64,000 nt of DNA from assembly GCA_021209875.1 (NCBI GenBank), contig JAGYVD010000009.1, positions 62,001-126,000 on the forward strand. The letters run 5' to 3'. Below the pieces are notes generated by a model. That model did no database searches and was not told the origin of the DNA. It saw only the letters and a program-made list of their open reading frames with translations. The DNA is from Rosellinia necatrix (Eukaryota; Ascomycota; Sordariomycetes; Xylariales; Xylariaceae). A program made the position numbers and the translations under genes. The number at the start of each line of letters is the position of its first letter. Positions within the stretch are counted from its first letter, which is position 1. This document shows, in pieces, positions 23,208 through 36,257 of the stretch.

Positions 23208-26200
23208 TGTAACGTTTTCCAGAATAGCGATAGCTTAGCAATGGTATCCAGGCGAGGTGGACAGGAGGTATTCCAGGTCGATGAAGGTGGAGTTATGAGA
23301 GTGTACGACAGCGAAGTGATTGGTAGAAGGTCTTTTTAGAGTCTTGTAAAGAGATGAAAGTAGTTTAGCAACGATTCTACAATGACTAGAAGGATCAATG
23401 ATGATTGTCTACAGTAGAAAGTAGCAGGGTAAGGAAGGAAATGGAGGAGAATAATTTCAATGAGGGAGAGGACGCTGGGCTATATAGGCGGTATCCAGGG
23501 CTTGAGTACAGTGACTGATCTACTGTTACTCTTTAGAGGGATCACCAAGCAAACAAAAGCACCAGAAAAGCTAATCATTACCTACAACTCTCATTCTGTT
23601 CAGGTACATATCTTTCATACAAGGGAAAACAAATAGGTTGAATCTAGGTCCAAGTCATTTGACCTGCCGGTCTCCTGTCCCTCCAATTGCATTTGGCCAC
23701 CCAGTGAATATAACCCAGAAGTGGGTATTCGTCAGCCATGAAGAGACCAGTGTCGTTTCCCTTGGTTGATTAGGTACCTACTTACCCACCTTTAAGGCAG
23801 CCTGGGTAGTCTGTATGTAGGAGGTGATGAACATGGGCCACCTGACCTTGACCTCTGTTGTTTGCGTCCAGCCAGCAGGCGTGACTGTACTGAAGCCCAA
23901 TGATATAATTCGGCCATCAAGATTGGTTTTGTGGTGAATGTATTTTCTTACAAGGAATCCCAATCTCGCCTAGGTCCATTAACTCCTGAAGGTGTGTTAG
24001 GGGACGGTGTTGAGATGTTACAACGATATATGTACCGAAGCAAGAACATTCTGAAAACTAAAAACAGTGCTGCTGTTGCTAGCCATCGGTGGCAACTTTT
24101 CAGTGAATGTTTCCTTTTTATTATTATCTGGTATTGTACACTTGGTTCTAATAAATGGAAGAAATGACTCAAGGTAATGCCGGGACGGCTCTGATCGATT
24201 GTACCTAAAATAGCCTTGACTTGCTCTTCTTTCTACCCTACTTCCCTGAAGATTGCAAGTACTAATATAAACATCTTCCTCAGAGGAAGTCTATGGGTAC
24301 AATTAACCATACCCAGGCTACTTTGTGAAGTGCGTATTGCCCATAACACGGCAAATCTTCAGGGGCTAGCTGTCAGTTGTAGGGACCACGGAGTGAGTAG
24401 ATAGGCTTGTTCTAGGCCGTAGGTGATTGTATTTAGGGCTCAATAGCGTTAAAAACTGATTCCTGAGCCCTTAGAGACTCAGGGGGGTCCCGAAAGTCCT
24501 TATATACACCCATTTCCAGTACTAAAACCACCCTAGATGTTGGGTAGTAGCTAGCAGTGTCATAGTTAGATATGACACTAGCGAACCGATTTGTTCAATG
24601 TAGCAAAATAATAAGAGCTAGCATCACACTGCACTTAAGCATACTGCACCATAGCCATTTTCTATTCCTTTGCCGTCTATTTGACATGAGTTGATCAGAG
24701 TGAATCTCATTAACCAAGACCCGGCTCTGGCTTGCCGAGCCATGAGTGAAAATCAACGTCCGGTGGTTGCTACAGAAACAAGTTTTGGCGTTGTAGTTCA
24801 ATTGCCAGTAGGCTTGGAACGCCTTACTTTATTTATTATACAATAAAATAAGTTCTCCCATCTTTCATAATCACTCGTTCTTCAGCCCTGGAAATGCGGC
24901 GTTTTTGGTCGTGCCCAGTGGGGCCCCATACTCAGCACTTAGTTCCGTAACACACGGGTACTAGGACCCTACCCGGCGTGGGCCGATATGCCGGTTACAC
25001 CACTAAACGCTATCTGCCCTGAGGGTAGAAATTCCCTTTGCAATAAAAAGTGGTTTATTGAGCCTCCAGCTATATCTATAACAGTAACATATTCCAGCTA
25101 GAATAATGTTACGTCCATCGAAATCACCATGACGAGGAACCCGGCTTGAGTTTGTTCTATTCCTCTGTGAGTTTGTCGAGTGGTATATGGAGGAGTTGAT
25201 AAACATTGTGTGAGTTAATTATTATTTTGGAATTCTATGTTAATGCGAAACACGCCTGTTATGTTGTAGCAGGGTTGTTATGCTATTAATATCATAATAG
25301 GTAGAAGACCAACGGCATCGCAGTCTCCAGGCATGTAGGCCAACCCAACCGAGTTGGATATCCGTGACCTACACAAACGATAGACATGCCTAGTTGTACC
25401 TGGCCATCGCCCCCCTTTGTACCGCTCCTGCAGTCGCGGCTAAAGCGAACTCTTACATTCGACCAAAAACGAAGCCATTCATTGAGAGATCTTGTTGGTA
25501 TTGTAACATTGTTGTTGTCTTGGCGTTTCACATGTCGAGCGCCAAAACAGCGAGTGCCTTCTTTGTTAGACGCTGAACTACTATACAATGGGTTAGATCG
25601 GGGGAACAAAGAATAGTTGCATTTTAACCCTGATTCGTAGAGGAAGATAAAAGAATCAGTCATGGGCTGTTGGTTTATGCTCGGCTATCAAGAAGCCTAA
25701 GCGCCAAGGGCGGCCACGGTCACGGAGCATTGTTTGTGGGTCAGTCAGTTGTGCCTGTAGCGTAGCTGGCCAATGGCATCCTCGAAGTCCTGCCGCGCCA
25801 CATCAGGATCAGGTCAAGTTTAGCTGTTGGCGATCATGTTGCAGTGGTTGCATCAAGTTGACCATAAACGGCCGTGTGAGTGAGCCCTGCTTCCCCTTTC
25901 AAGGGTCGGTCCCGATTGGATTCCTGAGTTGTGTCCTACACCCCTCATTAGGGGGCTCATAAATGGAAGCATAATACGTCCCGATCACAAGATTAACCAG
26001 ATCAGTATGCTGTATTCCGTTGCTATATTTGGATGGGCCTAAGCCTTGACGCGGTGGTGTTGGAATGTTGGTGGCCGTGTTGTAATGCTTGGCATTTACC
26101 CAAATGTAGCTAAATGCCTTATGTTGACCAGGTCGGAGGCCGCTGAGAGATGCTGAGACAACGACTGTTTGGGCATGCCACTAACTATCTACGGCGGTAG

Positions 26201-26397
26201 CTCCATGCTATTTTAACTACCTGCCTGTCTGGCAAATCTGTTAGTATTAATATTCGGTCAAGTGCTGATGCTTAGGCCCGCAGGATCAATCACTAGAGTC
26301 AACAATCTACATTTCATTCTTCCTCTTTGCCGTTTGGTATAGAGTCCTTCCAGATATCATATTGCCATCCATCGAAAGCTCTTCGGCTAGCCAGGAA
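23208..26397. other. Intergenic, about 3.2 kb, no convincing gene
   Basis: The first few hundred bases are the upstream region of the HMG-box gene. Overlapping short open frames at 25290-25660 exist on both strands, and I recognise no family in them. Stretches such as 24900-25010 and 25900-26110 have uneven composition that could be transposon scraps, but no terminal repeats were found. The last 100 bp are the upstream region of the GTPase, with an in-frame region open before its first ATG. Confidence 0.4.
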
Positions 26398-27871
26398 ATG
26401 TACGATGCATCATTCGCACCTCCAAAGCCTACTCCAATTCCATCCCTATCTATCACTCCATCCGAGCCAGTTTCTAAACGCATGTGTACCCCCGGAATTA
26501 CCAACCAACAAGATGACACTATCGTTAATCATCTTCATGCTCAACTTGAAGGGCTGGATATCTCCGGCGCTAGGTCGGACCTCGATATGGCCAATATGTC
26601 CCATGCCTTACAAGAAGTAATGTCCGGGCGAGACAGTCGATCTACGCTTCTACATGACCAATTCTCGTTCGCTTCGGTCAGCCCATCTCCGGGGAAGCTT
26701 AGCGCCCACCGAAGACGCTCCAGCTCACGAAATACTCTAGAGAAACACGATGTTAGGGATGAAGCCCCGCCGAATGACCGATTCAACATACTTGCCGTTC
26801 AAAACTCGCTGCATGATACGAAGAGACTAATGTCTGAGCTAGTCGGTGTACTAGCAAGCAGTGCGGTGCATGATGAGCCAGATTCTGTGATGAAGTCCCT
26901 TCACCGCCAAGCATATGAATTATCCGATTTCAACTGTCAATCGACGCGAACTGTTGGCTTCGTCGGAGATTCTGGCGCAGGTAAGATTGCTATCACTGAT
27001 AGAAATTCTAGAACTAAGTCTGAATCTAAATACAGGCAAAAGCAGCTTGCTTAATTCTCTTTTGGATTATCAGGATTTAGCTAGATCTGTAAGTGTTTCC
27101 GACAAGATATGTTCACCTTCTAATCTATTCATATGACGACAGAGTAACAGCGGGGGGGCCTGTACCTGCGTTGTCACGGAGTTTCACTTTCACGAAGACG
27201 TGGAGCTTGCGCTTACGGTAGAGAGATACTCCGAGGCCGAAATTCTGCTTCAGCTTGAAAATCTCCTTCAGGATTACAGACATTTTAATCTTAACAGAAG
27301 TTCTATCGATTCGCATGAGGCGGTTGACTTGGAAAAAAGGGCCGAGGTTGCTAGTGACACCTTTCGGGTCATGTTTCCCATCAGCTTTGTCGTTGACAAG
27401 GACACCTTAATCAGAGATACAGCGTCGAATGCGCTATCAACTATCAAGTCATGGATGCAAGATTTCGACGGCTTGGCGATTCCAAAGAGACTATCAGGGT
27501 TGAGTGCCACTCAATGCTCCATGTCACTAATGGAACTGAGCTCAGTTACCACATCTGGAAGGGCTGCGGTCTGGCCGTGGATTAAGAAGATAAAGTAAGC
27601 AACTTCTAAACCTGGTCACGGGCAGAATTATTAACATTACAGGGTATACCTGAACGCCCACATACTGAGCAAAGGGCTTGTTCTGGTGGATCTCCCCGGT
27701 ATGCCCCCCAACAGCCCAAGCAGGGGCAACGTTTCTCACTAGCATGGGTACGACTAGGCCTTCGCGATCTAAATTCAGCACGTCGCAACATCACGGAGCG
27801 CTATCTTCTTAAGTGCAATGAAATATTCGTTGTAGCCAGTGAAGGCCGAGTAACGACAGACGAAGGGGTCC
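26398..27871 (+). pseudogene. Dynamin-like (SLIP-GC-type) GTPase, 5' part, interrupted
   Basis: Exons 26398-26980, 27036-27088, 27143-27594, 27643-27698 and 27758-27871, with four introns carrying GTAAGA/GTAAGT/GTAAGC/GTATGC donors. A disordered N-terminus of about 180 residues precedes the G1 P-loop GFVGDSGAGKSS, whose GK is split by intron 1. A threonine in CTCVVTE is a possible G2, and G3 is DLPG, split by intron 4. The order and spacing match large dynamin-family GTPases of the fungal SLIP-GC-like group, which act as self-assembling GTP hydrolases. The reading frame stops abruptly in DEGV, where the retrotransposon begins after GGTCC (27867-27871). The gene continues at 42079 in the same frame. 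The first in-frame ATG (26398) is used; an upstream exon is possible. As it stands, the transcript would run into the LTR and terminate. Confidence 0.85.
27867..27871. other. Target-site duplication GGTCC, left copy
   Basis: The 5-bp GGTCC directly precedes the left LTR. The identical GGTCC at 42074-42078 follows the right LTR. Five base pairs is the usual length for LTR retrotransposon integrases. Confidence 0.9.
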
Positions 27872-28008
27872 TGTCAAATATATGTGGGTCACTCCACACC
27901 TCCGGATATATATTCTACTAAATACCCCAGGTCCTTTAACCTATCTCTGTAACTAATTCTATACTTTGAATACATTTTAACTATTATAATAATCTACTTC
28001 TTTTAACA
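27872..28008 (+). repeat. 5' LTR of the Copia element
   Basis: 137 bp, TGTCAAATATATG...TTTTAACA. It aligns to 41937-42073 without gaps, with about 19 differences, all transitions. Some are G/A and C/T in one direction and some in the other, so both copies were mutated independently. Confidence 0.92.
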
Positions 28009-28020
28009 GGTTATAAGCCC
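28009..28020 (+). other. Primer-binding site, initiator tRNA-Met half type
   Basis: GGTTATAAGCCC directly follows the 5' LTR. It differs by one transition from GGTTATGAGCCC, the complement of the CAU anticodon stem-loop of initiator tRNA-Met. Internal-tRNA priming of this kind is known for Copia-type elements. Confidence 0.7.
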
Positions 28021-28721
28021 GGACTCGCTTACCTGTATTATTTATTTAGCCCCTACTTTTAGATTTAGTTAAATTACCTAATCTTTCGACTTAAAAGATC
28101 TAAAGCTAGAACTGTTTATATAAAAAATTAACATTTAAAAATAAACTAAAAAAAACGCTAAGTTATAAATATAATATATTATCTCGTTTAAAAAATAATA
28201 TTAATTATAAAATCTATTAAACTATTAATTTAAAGCTTATTAATGTTTATAAAACGCAGGACTTATTAAAGCCAGATTATTAGTAACTATTAGCTGCAAT
28301 TTTAAACTTTTAGCTTTAAGCAATATTAAGCTACTAAAAAAAGGTTTTTATTTTATTTTTTTATTTATTAATTATTAAATCTAGTAAACTTTATTATTTT
28401 TAAACGCAAGATTATAAAAAAATAGATTATTATTTTAGCAAGTTATTATTATTTTAATTAAGCATTTAAAATATTTATAAATATTTATAAATATTTTTAT
28501 AAAAAACTTTTATAACGTTTTTTATATTATTGTTTTTAAACAAACATAATTTTTTATTTTGCCGATAAACTTGTTTTAACTACACTAAACTTTTTATAGA
28601 TAACGTTAAAAAAAATAATTATATATTTTTTATTATTATAAAAACTTTTTAAAATTTATTATTAAGTTTATAGCTTATATTTCTTTTTTTATTGCTATTT
28701 AATAATATTAAACTTTTTTAT

Positions 28722-29031
28722 TGAATAGGCTTTATATATGCAATGCATGTATTATTCACGCATAAAATAGAATATAATTTTTTGTTATATAATGTTTATT
28801 ATATTTAATTATTTTATTTAAATAATTATTATATATAATATTATTTTAAGTTTTATATAAGAATTTTATTAATATATAATTTATTAAAATAACAGCGATA
28901 ATATAGCTTGTTTTATATATAAAATATATATGTTATATATATATATATAATATATATATTATATGTTTATATAAAATATATATATATATAACAGCTATAA
29001 ATAATTATAACTAATTGCTATAGTTTTAATA
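28722..29031 (-). repeat. Left LTR of the nested element
   Basis: Matches 35949-36257. It contains dense AT dinucleotide runs (about 28920-28990), which correspond to alternating CACGTA/TACGTA-like sequence in the less mutated right copy. RIP therefore created much of this microsatellite-like look. Confidence 0.75.
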
Positions 29032-29309
29032 TTAGTTTTTTTTTATTAGTTATAGTTTTTTATTTATATATTATTTTTGTTTATATATAATTATTTATAT
29101 ATATATAATTATTTATTTATATATAGTTGTTTTTTTATATAAAGTTTTTTGTTTATATGCAGCTTTTAATTTATATATGCTTTATATAACTGCTGCTTAA
29201 TGCTTAAGCTTAGGCTTAAAATTATTAACGTGCTTTTTGCTGCTTAAATATATATACAGCTTTATTTATAACTAATTTTTTGTTCCGCTGTTCCGTTTGT
29301 TTTTTTTTT

Positions 29310-29311
29310 TT

Positions 29312-29342
<31 letters not shown>

Positions 29343-29455
29343 CTTTTTTTTTATACGGTATAAATATTAACTTTTAAAAGCTGCAGCATTAATAATAATA
29401 ATAATAATAATAATATCTGCTGCTGCTTCTGCTGCTGCTACTGCTGCTTTTGCGC
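29310..29455. repeat. Microsatellite cluster: (AT)n, (AAT)n, (CTG)n
   Basis: An AT dinucleotide run (about 29315-29341), an AAT trinucleotide run (about 29392-29415) and an interrupted CTG run (about 29417-29447) occur within 150 bp inside the nested element. The CTG run is remarkable because it survives in otherwise GC-depleted DNA. Confidence 0.85.
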
Positions 29456-30177
29456 TGTTTGCCCGCTTTTGTTTTTATTTTATGTTTTTTTTAATAAAAA
29501 ATATTTTATAGTTTATAAATTTTATTTATATAAAAAAAACAGCTAAATAAAAGTTTATTATTTTTTATAAAAATTTAAGCTTTTAAGCTTTAATATAGTT
29601 TTATATATTAATATATATAATTTTTTTTAAATAAATAATTATTTATTTATTTTTGTTTTTTATTAATAAGTTTTTATATATAATAAAATATTAAAAATAT
29701 TATTACTGCTGTTTTTTTATAATATTTTGTTTTAAATAATAGTTTTAAATGTTTTTATAAATATTTAAACTAAATTTATTTATTATAAAAGCTATTTTTA
29801 AGCTTTTTAATTTAAAGCTAAAAATTTAATATTTAAAATATATATAAATAAACTATATAATAACTGCTGCTATAATTAAAAAGCTTTATTTAATTTATAT
29901 TATTAAGTTTTTAATTTTTAAAAAACGTTTATATTTTTATATTTAACGCTTATATAAAACATAATGTTTTAATTATAATTAAAAAAAAAAAAAAAATAAA
30001 TTTGTTTTTTTTTTTTTTTATGTTTTGCTTTTTATATATAAATAATATAAAAATAAAAATATAGTTTATATAAACATAAAAATAAAAGTGTAGCTTATAT
30101 ATAATTTTTTTTATGCGTAAAAAAAAAAAAAAAAAAAATTAATTGTTATATATAAATAAAAAATATAAAGCTTAAAG

Positions 30178-30545
30178 TTTATTATATTAATTTATTTATA
30201 AACTATAGATTTTAAGCTTTGCTAGCTTTAGTTAAAAATTAAATTTAAAATATATAACAGCTAATTATTATATATATTATTATTATATTATTAAAGCCTG
30301 TTTTTAAAAAGTTAAGCTTTTAGTAATAATTATATGTTTTTTTATATAAATAAAATAAAGTTTGGGCTGTTGTTATATAAAAAAATAAAAAAATAGTAAA
30401 GTCTAGGGTTTATAATGTTTTTTATAAACTTTAAACTTTGCAAGCTTTAATTAAAAATTAAACTTAAGTTATATAATAATTAAATATAATATATATTATT
30501 ATTATATTATTAAAGCCTGTTTTTTAAAAGTTAGGTTTTTAATTA
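30178..30545. repeat. Pair of about 120-bp direct repeats inside the nested element
   Basis: Segments at about 30190-30325 and 30420-30540 share TTTGC.AGCTTTA.TTAAAAATTAAA and ATTATTAAAGCCTGTTTTT blocks in the same order, with mostly transition differences. This points to an internal tandem duplication of the element before RIP. Confidence 0.6.
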
Positions 30546-33500
30546 TGTTTATATTTTTATTATATAATAAAATAAAATTTGTATTATTATATAAAAAATA
30601 ATATCTGTTATTATATAAACTTTGCTTTTTATTATTTTTGTTTTTTAGTTTATTTTATATATATTTTAACTTATCTAGTTAGTTTATTTATAAATACTAG
30701 GTTTTTAAAGCTTAGTTTAGCTTTTATTTAATAAATATATTTATTAAGTTATTAGCACTGTTAATTTATTATATTTTAAAGATTTTTTTTTTATATAATT
30801 TTTAAAGCGATATAATATTTATTATTAAACGTTTTTTATATTATATTTAGCTTAATTAAATAATTATATAATAATTTTAAATTTAAACATAAAACTGCTA
30901 AGATTAAAAAACGTTTAAAATAATTAAAATTTTTAAATCGTTATATATAAAATTATTATATTATTAAATTTATTAATTATGTTATATAATTTATTTATTA
31001 AAACATTTTAAATAATTTTTTATATTTATTAAAGTTTTAATATATAATATTTTTAATTATTTTAAAACTTAATTTTTTTATATAATGTTTTATTATTAAT
31101 ATAATAAAAATCTAAGCTAAGAATTTATATCGGTATTATTTATAAAAATTTATTAATAAAAATAAATAGTTTTATATATGTTAGGTTTAATAATATAAAA
31201 GTTAAACTTTGCTTAAAATTGTTTATTTGTTATTAAATTTTTTAGTTTAAGTTTTTAATATTGTTTAAAGCTGGATTAATTATTTAAGCAGTTATTAATA
31301 AGTTGTATAAAGCTTCTAGTTAATATATATTATTAATATAAGCTTTTTTAGCCTGTTATAAAATATAGTTTTAAGCAATTTTATTATATAAAAGTTAATT
31401 TAAACTAGTTGTTTATTTTATTTTTTTATGTTAAAATAATATTTTTTTATATAATAATATAATTTAACCGTTATTAAATTTAATTAAATGTTTTAATTAA
31501 AATATTTTTTAGCTTTGCGTAAAAATTAGCTTGTTTTAGCTTATATTTTTTTTTTTAAAAGTTTAATATAATAAAACTAAATATATTATCTGTTTATAAG
31601 CCAGTAATATTAAAGTTTTTAGTTATTTTATTATATATAATAAATATAAGTTATATATAAATATAAATATATTTAATTATTTTTAATAATATTAATAATA
31701 AGTTTTAAACTAATATAGTTTTAATTTTATTAGTTTATATAATAGTTATATAATTTTTAAATTTGTTTTTTAAAATATTTTAGCTTAAATTTATTAAATA
31801 GTTATATAAAAAATTTTTTGCTAGTTTATTTTTAATTATATATATATTTATATAATATTTTAAAATTTATTTAAAATATTATAATTATAAATTAATAAAA
31901 ATTTAAATATTAGCAGCAGTTTTTAGTTTATTTATTAAATAATTAAAAATTATATAAATACTGTTTTTTTCGGCGTTATTATATTTTTATATAATAAGTT
32001 TTAATTTTTATATAGTCAGGTTGTTTTTTTTTATTTTTATATAAGTCTGGACTTAAAAATTCAAGCTTTACTATGCTTAGATTTAATATATTTAATAAAT
32101 TAAAATATTTTTATATAATAAAGTTATTAATTTTAGTTATGTTTAATTTTTTAAATAATATTTTTAGTATAATAATTATACTGTTTTTTTAAAGCTTTAC
32201 TATTAAAATATACGCCTGCTGTTTTTTTGCTGTTATAAAAATATTATTTAGTTTTTATATAAATATAGCTTATATATTAGCATTTATAATAGCGTTTTTT
32301 TTTAGTCTGTTATACTTTTATATAATAAATAATTAAATAGTTTAAAATGTTTTTATTTATTAGTTTATTATTTATTTATTATATAATAATATAATTTAAT
32401 TTAAATATATTAAAATTATATCAGGCTATTAATTAAATTAATAATTATATTAGATCTTTTAATTAATTAGATTTTATATAGCTTTTGCTAATTTTTTTTT
32501 TTATATTAAGATTTTATTTTTTAAAAGTAGTAAAAATATATTATATATAATTAAGCTATTATGTTTATTAATTGTACAGTTGATTTTAATTTTAGCCTGT
32601 TTTTTACGTAATATTTTTATAGCTTTTTTTATTGCTTTTATTTTTTATATAATATTTAATAAAAAAGTAAATCTTGGTTAATTTTAAAATATATTTTAAA
32701 TATTAATAAAATAAATATTAGTCCGTTTAAACTTATAGTATTATTTAAAGCTTTAATTATTATTTATAAAATTAATTTTTGTTTTATATAATATTTAATT
32801 TTTATTTTTAATATGTTATATATATAATAAAATAGTTTATATGTTTGTTTAATTTTATTTATTGCTTAATAAGCTTTAATAAATATTATATAACATTATA
32901 TATTAATTATTCTAGCTTAGTTTTAGAATTTTTAATAAAAATTTATATTTAAATTATATATAATATAATCAGGAAGTTTTAGTATATATTAATTTAATAT
33001 TTATATAATATTTTTAAACGTTATATATAAACATAAATTTTAAAAATATTGCAGTTTAAAATAATATTATAGCATTAATAATATAAAATATTTGTTTATT
33101 ATTTATTTATATAATATTAATTATAATTTTATAATTAAAATTATAATTGTTTTTAATTAAAAACTTAAAACGTTTTAATATTTAATTATATAATTAATAG
33201 TAATAATAAAACTTTTAAATTTTTTTAAAATTAAATAGTTTATATTATATTTTATATAATTTAGCAGCTTATATAGTTTTTTATATAAAAATATTTAAAA
33301 CAGCAATATAAACATTTTAGCTCTGTTTTAATAAAATATATTCTAGCTTTTAAAAGCTTGTATTAAAAATAAATGTTTTTATTTATATATAATAAATATA
33401 GTTTTTGTTTTATTATATAATAATATTTTTATATTATTAAAATAAGCTTATAAATAGTTTATATTTTTAAAAAAAATAAAAACAGTATTAAAATATTTAA

Positions 33501-35948
33501 AATATAATATATTATTATATTAAAAGCGTTTTTATTTTAACTGTTTTAATTAATATAATAGTTTTTTATTTTTAAATTATATAAAAACAGTTTTTTATTT
33601 ATTTAGTTTATATATAAAAGTTTATTTAAATATATATTTTTAGTTATATTTTATTTATTATTAAATAATTAAAAATATTTATATTTTATAGTTTATTTTA
33701 ATATTTTATATAATATTAATTATTTAATATAAATTAATTAAATAAAATATTTATTTTTAATTTTAAATATTTTTTTGTTATATAGTATATAAATATATTA
33801 TTTATTAAAAACTAAATTAATTATATATTTTATTTATTATTAATTTTTTTTATTATTATTTAAGTCTGGCTTAAAATATTTTTATATTTTATAAAATATA
33901 TTAAAAATTATTAAGCAATAAAAAACAGTTAAAAATTATTTTATATAAGTTAAAATATATGTTTTTGCACGGACTTTTTTAAAATATATAATTTATTAAT
34001 TAACAGCTTGTTTTTTATATATAAAATATTTTTATTTATATAAACGCTATAGTTAAACTGCTTTTTAAGTTATAAAAATTTTATTATATATTAAGCTAGT
34101 TTAAAAGTTTATATATATTTTTAAATTAAAAAGTTTTTATATAATTATTTTAATTATATTTTTAATTAATAAAATAAACGTTATTTATTTTTATATAAAA
34201 TATTTTGTTTTATTTTTATTTATAATTTGCAAATATATTTTTAAATTAATAAAAAGCTTTTATATATAAGTTTTTAAAATATAAAAACTGTTGTTAATTT
34301 TAATATGCTTTAATATATTTATATAATAGTTATATTTAACTAGATTTTTTTAATAGCTTGTTTTTAAAGCTTGCTATATTTTTACTAGTTTAATAATTAT
34401 TAAATTTAATATTTTATATATAGCTAAATTTAAATTATTTTGTTTTGTTTATATAAAAATAATATTAGTTTAATTAGTTTAATATTAGCTATAGTTTATA
34501 TTTATATTAAAATAAATGTTTATTATATAATAAATTTTATTTTAAGTTTTATTTAATTTAATATTATATATATAAAAGTTTTTAGCTGGACTTTTTAATA
34601 TAATTAAAAATATAACATAATATTAGTTTTTATTATTTTAAGTTGTTAATATAAGCTAATAAACAGCTGTGTTTTATTATATAATAAATTATACGGCTTG
34701 CTAGAATAGTTTTTTTTTTTTATGTTTTTAAAAATAATATATTTATTAAAAATATATTTCTGTTTTATATGTTTTAAAAAAAATAAGTCGAAAAATATAT
34801 TTATTATAATTAAATTAAACGTTATATATATATATAATAATTGTTTAAAAGTTTATAAAAATAATATATAATAAAATATTTATAAACTAGTTAAAAATTT
34901 AGTTTATATTTTATAAATATTATATATTTATTTATTAAATTAAAAATATATTTATATTTAATTATTAATTATATAAATAATCTGTTAGTTTTTTTTTAAA
35001 GTTTAAAAATATATATTAAATATTAGTTTTAATTATAATATATTAAATAATATTTTAAGCTATAAAATACTTATATTATTTATATTTATATAAAGCTATT
35101 AGTTTAAAATAAATAAATTAAATATTTATATAAATATTAATATAAATATAAATAAAAAACGTTTTAGTTTATTTAATATATATTGCTTTTATATAATTTA
35201 TATAAGCTTAACTATTTATATAAAGCTGTTGTTATTATTAAATCGTACGTTTTTTTTGCTTAATATATTAAACAGTTTTTGCTAAATTAGCTTATAAAGT
35301 TAATTTTATATTTTATATATTTATAATTTAAAGTTTTTAATATATAATTTTTATAATAGCTGGCCAGTTATATTTAAATATTTATATTTTAAAACATAAC
35401 AGGCTGCTTATATATTAAATATAATTAAAGTTATAATTACAACATTAAGCTTTTATTTTTAATATTATATATTAATAATATTTTATATAATATATTTATT
35501 AATTTTATAATTTATTATAATTTTGTTATATTATTTAATATTATCGCGTGCAATAAAAGTTTTTTTATTATATAATTATTTTAAAGTTATTATAATAATA
35601 TATTAAAAATAAATAAATAAGTTTTAATAATAAATTAATAAACAGGTTTTTAAAAGTTTATTTATATATTGTTTAGTTTTTATATAATAAATAATTTTAT
35701 ATAATTATATATTATTATTTTTAATATTTAATTTTATATTATAACTTTAAAATATAATAAAACATATAAAAATATAAATATTTAAAATTAATTTTTTTAA
35801 GCTTTTATTATATAAAAATAACTTGTTTATATAAAGCAAAATTTTTAAAATACGATATAAAAACTTGTTTAAATTTATTAAATTTTAAGCGCGCTTTATT
35901 TTTATTTTTGCTAATTTATAGTTATATTTTACAACTATTAATTAATAT

Positions 35949-36257
35949 TAAATAAGTTTTATATATATAATATATATATTATTTATACGTAAAACAAAAT
36001 ATAATTTTTATTATATAATATTTATTATATTTAATTATTTTATTTAAATAATTATTATGCGTAGCATTATTTTAAGTCTTATATAAAAATTCTGCTAACA
36101 TATAATCTATTAAAATAACAGCAATAATATAGCTTGTCTTACGTATAAAATATACACGCTGTATACATATACGTAATATATACGCCATATGTTTATATAA
36201 AATATATGCACGTACAACAGCTGTAAATAATTATAACTAATTGCCATAGTTCTAATA
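35949..36257 (-). repeat. Right LTR of the nested element
   Basis: Less mutated than its partner at 28722-29031: ACGTA-containing motifs survive at about 36138-36212. If the element is on the minus strand, this is its 5' LTR. Confidence 0.75.

Larger units (their letters stand above)
28722..36257. mobile_element. Nested LTR retrotransposon, about 7.5 kb, RIP-degraded
   Basis: Direct repeats of about 310 bp (28722-29031 and 35949-36257) enclose AT-rich DNA and lie inside the leader of the Copia element. The left repeat starts TGAATAGG, and differences between the copies are overwhelmingly transitions. Read on the minus strand the repeat runs TATTAGAAC...CCTATTCA, which is one transition from a TGTTAG...CA type of LTR, so minus orientation is likely. 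A clear target duplication was not found (TTTAT on the left, TTTTT on the right), and boundaries may be off by a few bases. I could not identify coding domains. Because it interrupts the Copia element, it inserted later. Confidence 0.72.

Noticed and set aside
25292..25663. 123-codon minus-strand frame and opposing plus-strand frames
   Set aside because: No family resemblance, and both strands are open over the same stretch; probably chance or a worn transposon scrap.
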